64,000 bases of DNA from Ammoniphilus sp. CFH 90114. Lineage in GTDB: Bacteria; Bacillota; Bacilli; Aneurinibacillales; RAOX-1. This document shows, piece by piece, positions 52,943 to 60,080 of this stretch. Each line of letters starts with the position of its first letter. Position 1 is the stretch's first letter. Location: assembly GCF_004123195.1 (NCBI RefSeq), contig NZ_SDLI01000010.1, positions 62,001-126,000 of the forward strand, read 5' to 3'. The translations under genes and the position numbers were made by a program. Below the pieces are notes generated by a model. That model was not told the DNA's origin. It saw only the letters and a list, made by a program, of their open reading frames with translations, and searched no databases.

Positions 52943-53092
52943 ATGAATTTATTACAAAGATGGAAATACAATTGGCACTGTTTCTGGTATTGCTTCAACG
53001 AACAGCTGTTGAAGGATTGCGAGGATTATCAGGAGAAAGTTATTATTCACAATAAGATTATTTATCATAGAAATAAGATGTTTTGGGTATAG
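52943..53092 (+). CDS. 49-residue small protein under a c-di-GMP riboswitch
   Basis: ATG 52943 lies 9 nt after AGGAGGAG, directly downstream of the c-di-GMP riboswitch; the frame closes with TAG 53090-53092. The protein is rich in aromatic residues, His and Cys (RWKYNWHCFWYC near the start, then KDCEDYQEKVIIHNKIIYH) and has a basic end. There is no clear signal peptide or long membrane helix; the aromatic N-terminal part could lie on a membrane or bind metal through C13, C17, C25 and nearby His. Family not recognised. The strong ribosome site and the riboswitch support a real gene whose product responds to c-di-GMP. Confidence 0.75.
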   Translation: MNLLQRWKYNWHCFWYCFNEQLLKDCEDYQEKVIIHNKIIYHRNKMFWV

Positions 53093-53096
53093 ATAC

Positions 53097-53156
53097 TCGA
53101 GAGATTCTCGAGAAATTATGAAGCATAGTCGAGAGATTATGAAGCATAGTCGAGAG
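53097..53156. repeat. TCGAGAG array with tandem 21-bp repeat
   Basis: TCGAGAG/TCGAGAA occurs at 53097, 53108, 53129 and 53150 (steps of 11, 21, 21). The last two units are perfect tandem 21-bp copies (53115-53135, 53136-53156). It lies in the 3' untranslated part of the riboswitch-controlled transcript. The same word is arrayed at 57573-57631. Confidence 0.7.
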
Positions 53157-53183
53157 AATATGTAAATTCTCTGAAGAATAACT

Positions 53184-53223
53184 AAAAAGGAGACCCGCTC
53201 AACAGTAGCAGGTCTCCTTTTTT
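53184..53223. terminator. Bidirectional terminator
   Basis: AAAAAGGAGACC (53184-53195) and GGTCTCCTTTTT (53211-53222) form a 12-bp stem with a short inner GCT/AGC pairing. Both strands end in a T-run. It serves the converging small-protein gene and YcdB-SLH gene. Confidence 0.85.
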
Positions 53224-53224
53224 A

Positions 53225-55567
53225 TTAATATCGAATTGTCGGTCTGTACTCCATACGCTTCTCTAAAAATTTAAAGAGCGTGACGGCCGCACTTGCTCGG
53301 GTTAGAGCTTGATCAGGATGGAACTTACCTTCATAGCCGTTCATTATACCAATACCGGTTACGATAGCGACTTCCCCTTTTGCCTTGATCTCACCCGTAT
53401 CTTCATAGTTCATGGTAAACATGCTCTCATGTTGAGCAAGTTTGTTATAGCCTAAAGCGCGAACCAAGAATGACGCTGCTTCTTCACGGGTGATCTGATC
53501 ATCCGGGCGGAATTCTGAACCTTTCTCAAGAACTCCCCGTTCAACGGCCCATTCCACAGCTAAAGAATACTTATGATCTGTCGGAACGTCCTTAAAGGAA
53601 GGCTGACTAGGCTGTTGGCCAGGATAATAGTGTCGGCGGTGGTTGCCATCAATGACTCCTAGCAGCATATCGATAAAGTCACCACGGGTGATCTCCGTTT
53701 CGGGTGCTACCTTTCCGTCTTTTGCCTCAAGTACACCGGTTTCGAGAAGATACTTCAGTTCTTCTTCCGCCCAATGTCCCTTAAGATCCTGGATCGAAGG
53801 CTTCTCTTCCTTCGCAACGACCTCTTCTCCCGTCTTCAGGCTCAACCATTTGCCAGTATGAGCATCTAAATAGGATGGTTCGCCGCCGTAGTCTCTCTGA
53901 ACACGATAAACCAATCGAGCTTCTGCTGGCTCATCAGATTTCGTAGCGTATCCATAACGATGATAGTCTTTCTCCTGAATAACTTGATACTCGAGAACCA
54001 CGTCAACATCCTTCAAAAAGGCTTCCTTCGCTTGATCAGGTTCGACGACCTGGCCAACCTCAGGCAACTTTAAGCTCCAATCCCAATTCTGGCGATACTC
54101 CACAATCTCTCCTGTTTCCGCAGAAACGGTGACGGATACATGGTGGAAAGGGAAAAGAATGCCGCCAACTCGTCTCTCCAGGTGGAATCGATAGAAAGGA
54201 GAAAAGGCGTTAGGCTCCTCTGAAGGCTGTGGCGACAAATAGAGCTGATGCAGCTTATCCTTGCTTTGTTCCTTGACGAAGGCAAGAGCCTTTTCTTTAG
54301 CTTGTTCTGGAGAAATCTTATACTCTTTTTGCTCAGGTTCCTTGTTTTCCGCCTCAGCTGCCTGAGCAGCCTTTTCCCTAGTATAGTGAGCGATATCGAT
54401 CTGCAGAAGCTCTCCTGTTTCCGCATCGATGGATCCACCTTGCCAACCTGAACCATAACGAGGGGTACGATACTCAAAGTGGAACTGCCAGATCTTACGA
54501 CCCATCTGTTCCTCTAAGCGAACCGTCGAGATGGAAACTTCTTTTGGAAGGTCAATAAACTCTTTAATCCGATTCATCGCCTCTTCTTGCGTAAGAGGTT
54601 GAGCCAGCTTCTTCGCGGGTTCGGCTTGCTTCGTTTCAGCGACCTTGATCAAGTCTCCATCCTTTGGCAAACCCTTCCCACGATGGTCAATCCCTTCCCC
54701 TGTCTTAGCATCGATCATATGCAAATAAGGGGTGGGCTGATAGCCTAAGAAGACCTTCGGCTCCTGTCCCTGCTGCCCTGGTTGAGGATAATAGCCCTCT
54801 ACTTGATAGGCCAGCTTCATATCAAGAGCCTCACTTAGCTTCTTGAGGATTTCCTCTTTGTTAAGGACACCCTGTACCGGAGCAAATTTTACATTGTCCA
54901 TGGAATGGTAATAGACATGCCTAATCTTACCGTCTCCATTCAATTGAACGCTCAATTGATTGGTGCCAAATGGGACTCCATTGACCTTCTCCACGAATCT
55001 CACTTCATAGTTATCATGCGGGGTGCGGATGACCTTTCCCCATTCATCGCCCTCACGCTGCTGCAATTCGAAATTCGCCATTTTCTCGCCGTAATGCTTC
55101 TTCACAAACTCTTCCGCGATCTTGATTGCGTCTGTATACTTCACATTCGGAGGCAGCTTCACCTCTTGCTCACTTTCTACATGGCGGTTATAATTGCGAA
55201 TCACCCCGGTTTGGGCATCCACAGTGACACTAACATGAGCATACTGAGGACCTCTCTTTGACCAGTTGATTTCCCAGACATCCTCATTATTGTAAGGACC
55301 CATCATCCCGGTCCGACGGGATGCATGGGGCTCATCAAACCCGTCCAGGCTACCCGCGATCCCCTTTGCAATCTCCATCGCTTTTTCACGAGAAACCTTT
55401 GCTTCTTGTTGAACTTCGCTAGATTCCTCAACCGCTTGAACAGGCACAGCCTGCTCCATGCGAACGGATACCCCCTGAGCTCCAACAGACATAGGGATTG
55501 CAGTCGCCATTAAGGATGCTGCCAATGTGGAATATAATAGACGAGACCAACTTCGATTTTTCTTCAT
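53225..55567 (-). CDS. YcdB/YcdC (PepSY-like) and SLH domain protein
   Basis: A 780-residue exported protein. Signal peptide ~1-30. Several YcdB/YcdC-like alpha-beta repeats span ~55-590; each has a helix with (K/E)-E-x-A-x-x-x-A-x-x-(F/I) and a strand motif V(S)VT-(V)-x-A-(Q/E)-TG-x-(I/L) (HVSVTVDAQTGVIRNY, GSIDAETGELLQID, VSVTVSAETGEIVEY). Three SLH domains lie at the C-terminus (~595-775, e.g. DLKGHWAEEELKYLLETGVL, ITREEAASFLVRALGY). PepSY-type modules are often seen in peptidase inhibitors or cell-surface regulators; SLH modules anchor it to the wall polymer. GGAGGAATT precedes ATG 55567. A frequent protein type in Paenibacillaceae; function unknown. Confidence 0.88.
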   Translation of the reverse strand: MKKNRSWSRLLYSTLAASLMATAIPMSVGAQGVSVRMEQAVPVQAVEESSEVQQEAKVSREKAMEIAKGIAGSLDGFDEPHASRRTGMMGPYNNEDVWEINWSKRGPQYAHVSVTVDAQTGVIRNYNRHVESEQEVKLPPNVKYTDAIKIAEEFVKKHYGEKMANFELQQREGDEWGKVIRTPHDNYEVRFVEKVNGVPFGTNQLSVQLNGDGKIRHVYYHSMDNVKFAPVQGVLNKEEILKKLSEALDMKLAYQVEGYYPQPGQQGQEPKVFLGYQPTPYLHMIDAKTGEGIDHRGKGLPKDGDLIKVAETKQAEPAKKLAQPLTQEEAMNRIKEFIDLPKEVSISTVRLEEQMGRKIWQFHFEYRTPRYGSGWQGGSIDAETGELLQIDIAHYTREKAAQAAEAENKEPEQKEYKISPEQAKEKALAFVKEQSKDKLHQLYLSPQPSEEPNAFSPFYRFHLERRVGGILFPFHHVSVTVSAETGEIVEYRQNWDWSLKLPEVGQVVEPDQAKEAFLKDVDVVLEYQVIQEKDYHRYGYATKSDEPAEARLVYRVQRDYGGEPSYLDAHTGKWLSLKTGEEVVAKEEKPSIQDLKGHWAEEELKYLLETGVLEAKDGKVAPETEITRGDFIDMLLGVIDGNHRRHYYPGQQPSQPSFKDVPTDHKYSLAVEWAVERGVLEKGSEFRPDDQITREEAASFLVRALGYNKLAQHESMFTMNYEDTGEIKAKGEVAIVTGIGIMNGYEGKFHPDQALTRASAAVTLFKFLEKRMEYRPTIRY

Positions 55568-55670
55568 AATTCCTCCTTTTCCATACCTTAAATGAAATCA
55601 AAAAAGTCCAAACATATATATAGACGAAGTAGAGTGGGAAAAAGTTACAGCTTTTCAGAAACTTTTGTTG

Positions 55671-55713
55671 AAATAAAAAAAGCTGATTCTGTCACCCTAT
55701 GACACAATCAGCT
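55671..55713 (-). terminator. Strong hairpin terminator on the minus strand
   Basis: AGCTGATT (55681-55688) and AATCAGCT (55706-55713) enclose an inner TGTCA / TGACA stem. On the minus strand the hairpin is followed by six or seven Ts. It lies right after the small disrupted reading frame at 55708-55843. Confidence 0.8.
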
Positions 55714-55843
55714 CTTCTTGTTCTGTTCTTTCAAGATCTCCTTTAGCATATCCACAATTTCTTCACGCTTTTCTCACTCTGCCCACTCCAAATTCCACGA
55801 TGTATTGTAGATTCTTCTCTTCTCTAATGTATCCATCTCTCAT
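55708..55843 (-). pseudogene. Possible frameshifted small gene
   Basis: From ATG 55843 the frame reads MRDGYIREEKNLQYIVEFG and then meets TGA after 26 codons. Removing one A in the GTGAGAAAAG stretch (near 55773-55777) continues it as EKREEIVDMLKEILKEQNKK to TGA at 55710-55708. The terminator hairpin begins at that stop. This would give a charged ~44-residue helical protein. The ribosome site is weak (GGTGA very close to ATG). It may be a decayed gene or chance; no family was recognised. Confidence 0.35.
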
Positions 55844-56098
55844 TTTCACCATTTCATTATTTTGGAAATTCTATTATGAGTTATTTATATAAAAATCACA
55901 ATAAAATAAATGTAAAATTTTGGACTTTTAATATTAAGATATTGTTAATTCTAAATTTTTTGTTATCTATATGGTGATTTTTGGTAATTTATATGCTATA
56001 GTTAAAATTATATATTGCTCGTTAAATTTTTACCCTATCATTCACCCTATTAACATCATATTCACATTGTTTACGCAATTAACAGGAGGTAGATCTGT
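55844..56098. other. AT-rich leader region of a small protein gene
   Basis: Very AT-rich DNA upstream of the 45-residue gene. An extended -10-like TGCTATAGT near 55992-56000 on the plus strand is a possible promoter. No known riboswitch pattern seen. Confidence 0.35.
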
Positions 56099-56236
56099 AT
56101 GCCCTATTACCACTTTCGAGAAATATGGACCCCATTTGCTATCTTCGGTATTCGCTTATTTAGAGAAACGCATTCCGGCTCTTTGTTTTTGAAGGCGTGG
56201 AACCGCCCTCGCAAACAAATTACTGGGAACCCATAA
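56099..56236 (+). CDS. 45-residue small protein of unknown function
   Basis: ATG 56099 is preceded by AGGAGGT at 8 nt, an ideal ribosome site. The frame runs MPYYHFREIWTPFAIFGIRL, then FRETHSGSLFLKAWNRPRK and a short end to TAA 56234. It is basic and aromatic-rich, with no signal peptide. A short hydrophobic part (TPFAIFGIRLF) could be amphipathic. A bidirectional terminator follows at 56251. Family not recognised. The ribosome site and terminator argue that it is real. Confidence 0.6.
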   Translation: MPYYHFREIWTPFAIFGIRLFRETHSGSLFLKAWNRPRKQITGNP

Positions 56237-56250
56237 GCTAAAGACCCCAA

Positions 56251-56276
56251 AGAACCACACCCTAAGGTGTGGTTCT
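56251..56276. terminator. Hairpin between converging genes
   Basis: AGAACCACACC (56251-56261) and GGTGTGGTTCT (56266-56276) form a perfect 11-bp stem with a CTAA loop. It overlaps the last codons of the stalkin gene. T-tails are poor on both sides. Confidence 0.55.
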
Positions 56277-57521
56277 CTCTGTACGTACAATGACCGATTG
56301 AGTATCCGCTTCCCAAGTGATTTCCACTTCGAACAACTCCATAATGTTGCGTATCGATACCATCACTCGGTTATCCATCATCTCGGCTGCCAAGCCATCA
56401 GCGGGTATTTTTCCATTATTGAGGATTAAGTAGTCTTCGTTAAGAGGGATTTGGATGCTTCTTCCGTCTTTTGTCATGTAGACCGTCTTGGTTGTGCCAT
56501 TCCATAAAATCTGGTCATCTCTCAAACCAAGCGCTTCCGCTACATAACGGACGGGCAGGAAGGTTCGGCCACCTTTGATATAAGGCGCTACATCCATCTT
56601 TTTCTCTACCTCACCGATGTGATAGGTTTCATTTCCAATTTGGTAAATTATTTTTTTGAACTGATCTTTTTTATAACTCCCTACTGCAAGATCTGTCCGA
56701 TTTCCGTTAACTAATAGATAAACTGTTCCTTCTTCTAAAAGAGCTTCCCCTTGAAACTTATAGGAGATCGGTATTTTCCATTCCGAGGCTTCTTCTGTAG
56801 GGGTGTCATTCATTTTGATTTTCAGCTCAGAGGTCCCTATCCCCTCCATTTCTAGTCCTTTCTTGTTTCCCTTCAGCGTTTCTGTTTCCCCATGTTCCAT
56901 AAAAACAAATCCATGAGGAAGACTGAGCGTAATAGGTTTATTCCTCTCGAATGTATTTTTACTAGATTCTTGGATTCGTAAATGAAAAGTATATATTCCC
57001 TCGGCTTGAATTAGATCTTCGGTGGACAGTTTTATCTCCTTCTGGACAGGTACTGTAGCAAACTGATATTGCCCGGAAGTAATCACGCTATCTCTCCCCT
57101 CAACGGTGAGAAGTAAATCTCCCGTTGCCCCTTCAACCGTTATGTCTAAAGGAATTCTTATTTCATCTAAGTCTTCAAGCCCCCCAGAACCAATATTCTG
57201 TATCCGAACTTCCAGCGTTCGATCCGAAACCCTCTCATACCTCGCTGCGTCTTCTCGCTCAACACCATCCGCTGTCCCTTCTAATTTCCCCGAGCTTGAC
57301 AAGTTCCATTTTACTCCTTCGGGTAGAGTTACTCGAAAGCTCTCTCCGTTTACAAACGGTGTATGATTTTCTTTAATGTACAAGGTTGATAAGCTTCCCT
57401 GATAGTTGCTCATAACCGAAGGAATTCGATCAACGACATTTAGACTCTCTGCCTTTGTTCCCCCTGCAAGCCCAAGCCAAAAACATAAAAGAGAAACAGG
57501 TACTGCTAACTTTCTATTCAT
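56262..57521 (-). CDS. Exported protein with copper amine oxidase-like (stalkin) domain
   Basis: A 419-residue protein. Signal peptide ~1-24. The beta-rich middle includes FVNGESFRVTLPEGVKW, closely resembling the N-terminal part of the partial protein at 1-2052, and two further repeats of that style (DLLLTVEGRD, KPITLSLPHGFVF). Residues ~310-415 form a copper amine oxidase N-terminal-like module: DVAPYIKGGRTFLPVRYVAE, ILWNGTTKTVYM and VSIRNIMELFEVEITWEADT. Such modules are non-catalytic and probably bind surfaces or other domains. GGAGG precedes ATG 57521. A TATAAT at 57557-57562 on the minus strand may be the -10; the TCGAGAG array lies just upstream of it. Confidence 0.85.
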   Translation of the reverse strand: MNRKLAVPVSLLCFWLGLAGGTKAESLNVVDRIPSVMSNYQGSLSTLYIKENHTPFVNGESFRVTLPEGVKWNLSSSGKLEGTADGVEREDAARYERVSDRTLEVRIQNIGSGGLEDLDEIRIPLDITVEGATGDLLLTVEGRDSVITSGQYQFATVPVQKEIKLSTEDLIQAEGIYTFHLRIQESSKNTFERNKPITLSLPHGFVFMEHGETETLKGNKKGLEMEGIGTSELKIKMNDTPTEEASEWKIPISYKFQGEALLEEGTVYLLVNGNRTDLAVGSYKKDQFKKIIYQIGNETYHIGEVEKKMDVAPYIKGGRTFLPVRYVAEALGLRDDQILWNGTTKTVYMTKDGRSIQIPLNEDYLILNNGKIPADGLAAEMMDNRVMVSIRNIMELFEVEITWEADTQSVIVRTERTTP

Positions 57522-57572
57522 TCATCTTTACCTCCTTGGCATCATTTTTTCTCTTTATTATAAACGTATAAG

Positions 57573-57631
57573 TCGAGAGATTTGCGCGAAAATATCGACC
57601 GGAATCGAGAGATTATCCGCTTTTTCGAGAA
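57573..57631. repeat. TCGAGAG-type array between divergent genes
   Basis: TCGAGAG at 57573 and 57605, TCGAGAA at 57625, and degenerate forms at 57584 and 57595 are spaced by 9-11 bp or by about 20 bp. The array fills the space between the divergent stalkin and NERD genes and overlaps their promoter region. Confidence 0.5.
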
Positions 57632-57695
57632 AATCAGCAGGATTCTCCTTCCCTCCGGCGAATCAAATAGGAGAAATCATAAAGGAGGTATGCTC

Positions 57696-58661
57696 TTGAT
57701 AAAAAAACGCCGTCCATTTCCACTCAGGATAAAACAAGAAGAAGCTTTACTCCGCCGACTCCCTCTTAATCACAAAAAACGTCAAGACATTACCCAGAGT
57801 TTAAGGAATCTACGAGCTGGTTATCGCGGGGAAGTCGAATTAGACTATCATCTGCAGTTTCTACCAGAAAAAGACTTCCTCATCTTCCAAGATCTTCGGC
57901 TTCCCCTCCAGGATCGTTTTTTTCAAATTGATACTCTCGTGCTTACTCCCGCCTATGCGCTTATCATCGAGTCGAAAAACATCTACGGTCACCTCTTCTT
58001 TAACCCCGTCTCCAAACAAGTCATCCGTACTTTTCAAGATAATAAAGAAGGCTTCCCCGATCCTCTTATGCAGGCTAAGCGACAGCAGATACAGCTGCAA
58101 AAGTGGATGGAAGCCGAATCTATCAAATCTTGTCCTGTCTACAAATTAATTTCGATTGGCTCTCCAAGTACGATTGTCGAAACCGCCCCTGGGAACGAAG
58201 CCATTTTCACGCAGATCCTTCACGCTGAACACATCCCTAATAAGATTCTCGAATTTCCAACCGAGCCCAAACTTCTCTCCTCCTATCAGCTTAAAAAACT
58301 CAGTGAACATCTACTCCAAAATCATATCCCACTCAAACTCGATATCTTAAAACGATACCGGCTCTCTTCATCTGAACTTTTAAAAGGTATCGCCTGTCCC
58401 CACTGCCCAAACCACCAACTTACCCGGATCTTCGCGAATTGGAAGTGCCCTCAATGTAAAACAAAGAGAAAAAAAGCCCATGTCCGAGTCATTAAAGACC
58501 ACTTGCTCATCCATGGATTCATTACAAATGAACAGTGCCGAGAACTGCTAAATCTATCTAGCATCCACACCGCTACCCGATTGCTAAAGGCAATGAGACT
58601 TCCTCTTGAAGGCAAAACAAAAGGACGTGTATACTACACGCCCCTTACACCACCCATTTGA
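57696..58661 (+). CDS. NERD-domain protein with zinc ribbon
   Basis: A 321-residue cytoplasmic protein. Residues ~42-150 form a nuclease-related domain (YRGEVELDYHL, FQIDTLVLTPAYALIIESKNIYG), with the conserved E, D and E-x-K residues of that fold. Near ~235-265 there is a four-cysteine zinc ribbon (CPHCPNHQ, WKCPQCK). A C-terminal helical part follows. NERD proteins are thought to act in DNA processing; activity here is unproven. The start is probably TTG 57696, with AAAGGAGG 7 nt upstream. The ATG at 57690 touches the ribosome site, and longer frames run through the repeat array. Its end overlaps the opposing Lrp gene by 17 nt. Confidence 0.8.
   Translation: MIKKRRPFPLRIKQEEALLRRLPLNHKKRQDITQSLRNLRAGYRGEVELDYHLQFLPEKDFLIFQDLRLPLQDRFFQIDTLVLTPAYALIIESKNIYGHLFFNPVSKQVIRTFQDNKEGFPDPLMQAKRQQIQLQKWMEAESIKSCPVYKLISIGSPSTIVETAPGNEAIFTQILHAEHIPNKILEFPTEPKLLSSYQLKKLSEHLLQNHIPLKLDILKRYRLSSSELLKGIACPHCPNHQLTRIFANWKCPQCKTKRKKAHVRVIKDHLLIHGFITNEQCRELLNLSSIHTATRLLKAMRLPLEGKTKGRVYYTPLTPPI
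58618..58646 (-). terminator. Weak terminator of the second Lrp gene
   Basis: CGTGTA and TACACG (about 58626-58640) form a 6-bp stem. On the minus strand it is followed by TCCTTTTGTTTT. It lies inside the end of the NERD gene. Confidence 0.4.
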
Positions 58662-59118
58662 CCTCAGGATTAGACCCTAAAGACTGAACGGGATTTTTAA
58701 ACTCCTTTAATTCGATAGATATGTCCGTTGTAAGGATCCCATCTATACCAGGTAACACGTGATTTACGAATCTAAACAACTCTTCATTATCCCGGAAGTC
58801 GGCCTGAATTATAACGTCGTGGTTTCCGGAGATGGCCCCCACATATTTTACAAAAGGAAAGGAAGATACGGTTTCAGCTACCTGCTCCTGGTACCCTAGC
58901 TTGGTGGTGATCCCCATCATCGTCCGCACTCTCGATCCTACACGTTTGGGGTCAATATAGATCCCGTAACTAAATATCCCATCTTCTAGCAATTTAGCAA
59001 CATGCGCACGAACCGTCCCTTCACTTACACCCAAGATCTTCGCCATGTCCGTATTGGGGCGGCGGCAATCTTCTCTCAGCAAGTCTAGAATCTTGTAATC
59101 TAGTTCGGTCATCTTCAT
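58645..59118 (-). CDS. Lrp/AsnC family transcriptional regulator
   Basis: A 157-residue regulator with N-terminal winged HTH (LDYKILDLLREDCRRPNTDMAKILGVSEGTVRAHV) and RAM domain (VKYVGAISGNHDVIIQADF). Amino-acid or small-molecule responsive control is expected. GGAGGAGAGAAGG precedes ATG 59118; an ATG two codons later is an alternative. It follows the aromatic exporter gene on the same strand by 90 nt. That gap carries one ATATTTGCAA element, the word also found upstream of the glycerate kinase gene. A regulatory link between them is only a hypothesis. Confidence 0.9.
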   Translation of the reverse strand: MKMTELDYKILDLLREDCRRPNTDMAKILGVSEGTVRAHVAKLLEDGIFSYGIYIDPKRVGSRVRTMMGITTKLGYQEQVAETVSSFPFVKYVGAISGNHDVIIQADFRDNEELFRFVNHVLPGIDGILTTDISIELKEFKNPVQSLGSNPEVKWVV

Positions 59119-59192
59119 CAGCCTTCTCTCCTCCTCTTACTTTTTTCTCTACCCCTTCTGACGAATGGAGTTGGTTATCCGTTACAAAAAGA

Positions 59193-59203
59193 TTGCAAAT
59201 ATC
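59193..59203. repeat. Single TTGCAAATATC element
   Basis: On the minus strand it reads GGAGGATATTTGCAATCTT (59189-59207), shared in large part with the elements at 62229-62260. It lies 75 nt upstream of the Lrp start codon. Confidence 0.45.
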
Positions 59204-59208
59204 CTCCA

Positions 59209-59964
59209 CTACTCCACCTTCTGCAAGCCCAACCGGTTACTCGAACTCAATACATGACCGAGCTCAAACAATCTCGCCTCGAGCCGGTCTAGTTTGTCTT
59301 GATACTCTCTTAACTCCTTACCCTGTTCCTCCGGAGCTTTATAGTACTTATACCCCTCTTGTTGATATTGGATGAGTTCATTCGTTTTATGGAGCTCTCT
59401 CATGAGAGCAGAAAGTTGTAGTTTTAACCGTTTTTTATCCGCTTGGTCTACCGCGATCTGTCGGGCCAAAGCTTCAGTCTGCTCAATCAATTGCCCATAC
59501 ATGACACCAATTCTCTTTAAGTAATTCGGTGGCATCACCGCAAAATTGACCATGGAGGAGATAATAATGCCAATGGAGGTTGTGCCGATCCGCGTGAAAA
59601 AGGAGACCAAAAAATGATCAGACGTCATAGGAATCATAGCCACAGCCGTCAACGTAGCGACAATCATGGCATCATTCCACCGCAAGAGATGGCAGATATA
59701 AATCGTAAGCGAGGCCGATAAGGCATAAGTGAGAGGAGTTTGCCCGAAGAGGTAGTCGAAAAACATGGCGAAAGCCGCACCGATCGCAGCTGCCGGAAGT
59801 CGAACGAGTCCCTTTTTTATGGAAGAAGATAATGTTGGTTCGATGGTAACAATAGCCGTAATCACAGCAAAAATCACAGGCCAACCTAAAGCTTCACAAA
59901 CCCAAGCAGTGATAAAAACGGCGATGGCTGTTTTTATAATGCGCTTCCCAAACCATTTATTCAT
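59209..59964 (-). CDS. Aromatic acid exporter family membrane protein (ArAE/DUF939-like)
   Basis: A 251-residue protein. The N-terminal half has about five hydrophobic segments (TAIAVFITAWVCEALGWP, FAVITAIVTIEPTLSSSIKKG, PAAAIGAAFAM). The C-terminal half is a cytosolic helical coiled region (ALARQIAVDQADKKRLKLQL, LREYQDKLDRLEARLFELG). This matches the FUSC/ArAE_1 family proposed to export aromatic acids; substrates in Bacillales are unknown. AGGTGGG precedes ATG 59964. It may be co-transcribed with the downstream Lrp gene, which could regulate it. Confidence 0.83.
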   Translation of the reverse strand: MNKWFGKRIIKTAIAVFITAWVCEALGWPVIFAVITAIVTIEPTLSSSIKKGLVRLPAAAIGAAFAMFFDYLFGQTPLTYALSASLTIYICHLLRWNDAMIVATLTAVAMIPMTSDHFLVSFFTRIGTTSIGIIISSMVNFAVMPPNYLKRIGVMYGQLIEQTEALARQIAVDQADKKRLKLQLSALMRELHKTNELIQYQQEGYKYYKAPEEQGKELREYQDKLDRLEARLFELGHVLSSSNRLGLQKVE

Positions 59965-60033
59965 GCTAAACCCACCTAAGACGTAATTTTCACTTTGTTC
60001 TTAATATATCAGAGATTCCCTTTTTTAGGCAAA

Positions 60034-60071
60034 TCATAAAAACCTCGAAGAAAGGATACTCTCCGAGGTTT
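60034..60071 (-). terminator. Terminator of the glycerate kinase-dehydrogenase operon
   Basis: AAACCTCG (60040-60047) and CGAGGTTT (60064-60071) form a perfect 8-bp stem. On the minus strand it is followed by TTTATG after the paired Ts. Confidence 0.65.
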
Positions 60072-60080
60072 ACTCAGGTT

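Noticed and set aside
53097-53156. CRISPR array
   Set aside because: The repeats are adjacent 21-bp tandem copies without unique spacers, and no cas gene is present.
57582-57695. Longer NERD protein from ATG 57582
   Set aside because: The extension lies in the TCGAGAG array and has no ribosome site, whereas AAAGGAGG lies just before TTG 57696.
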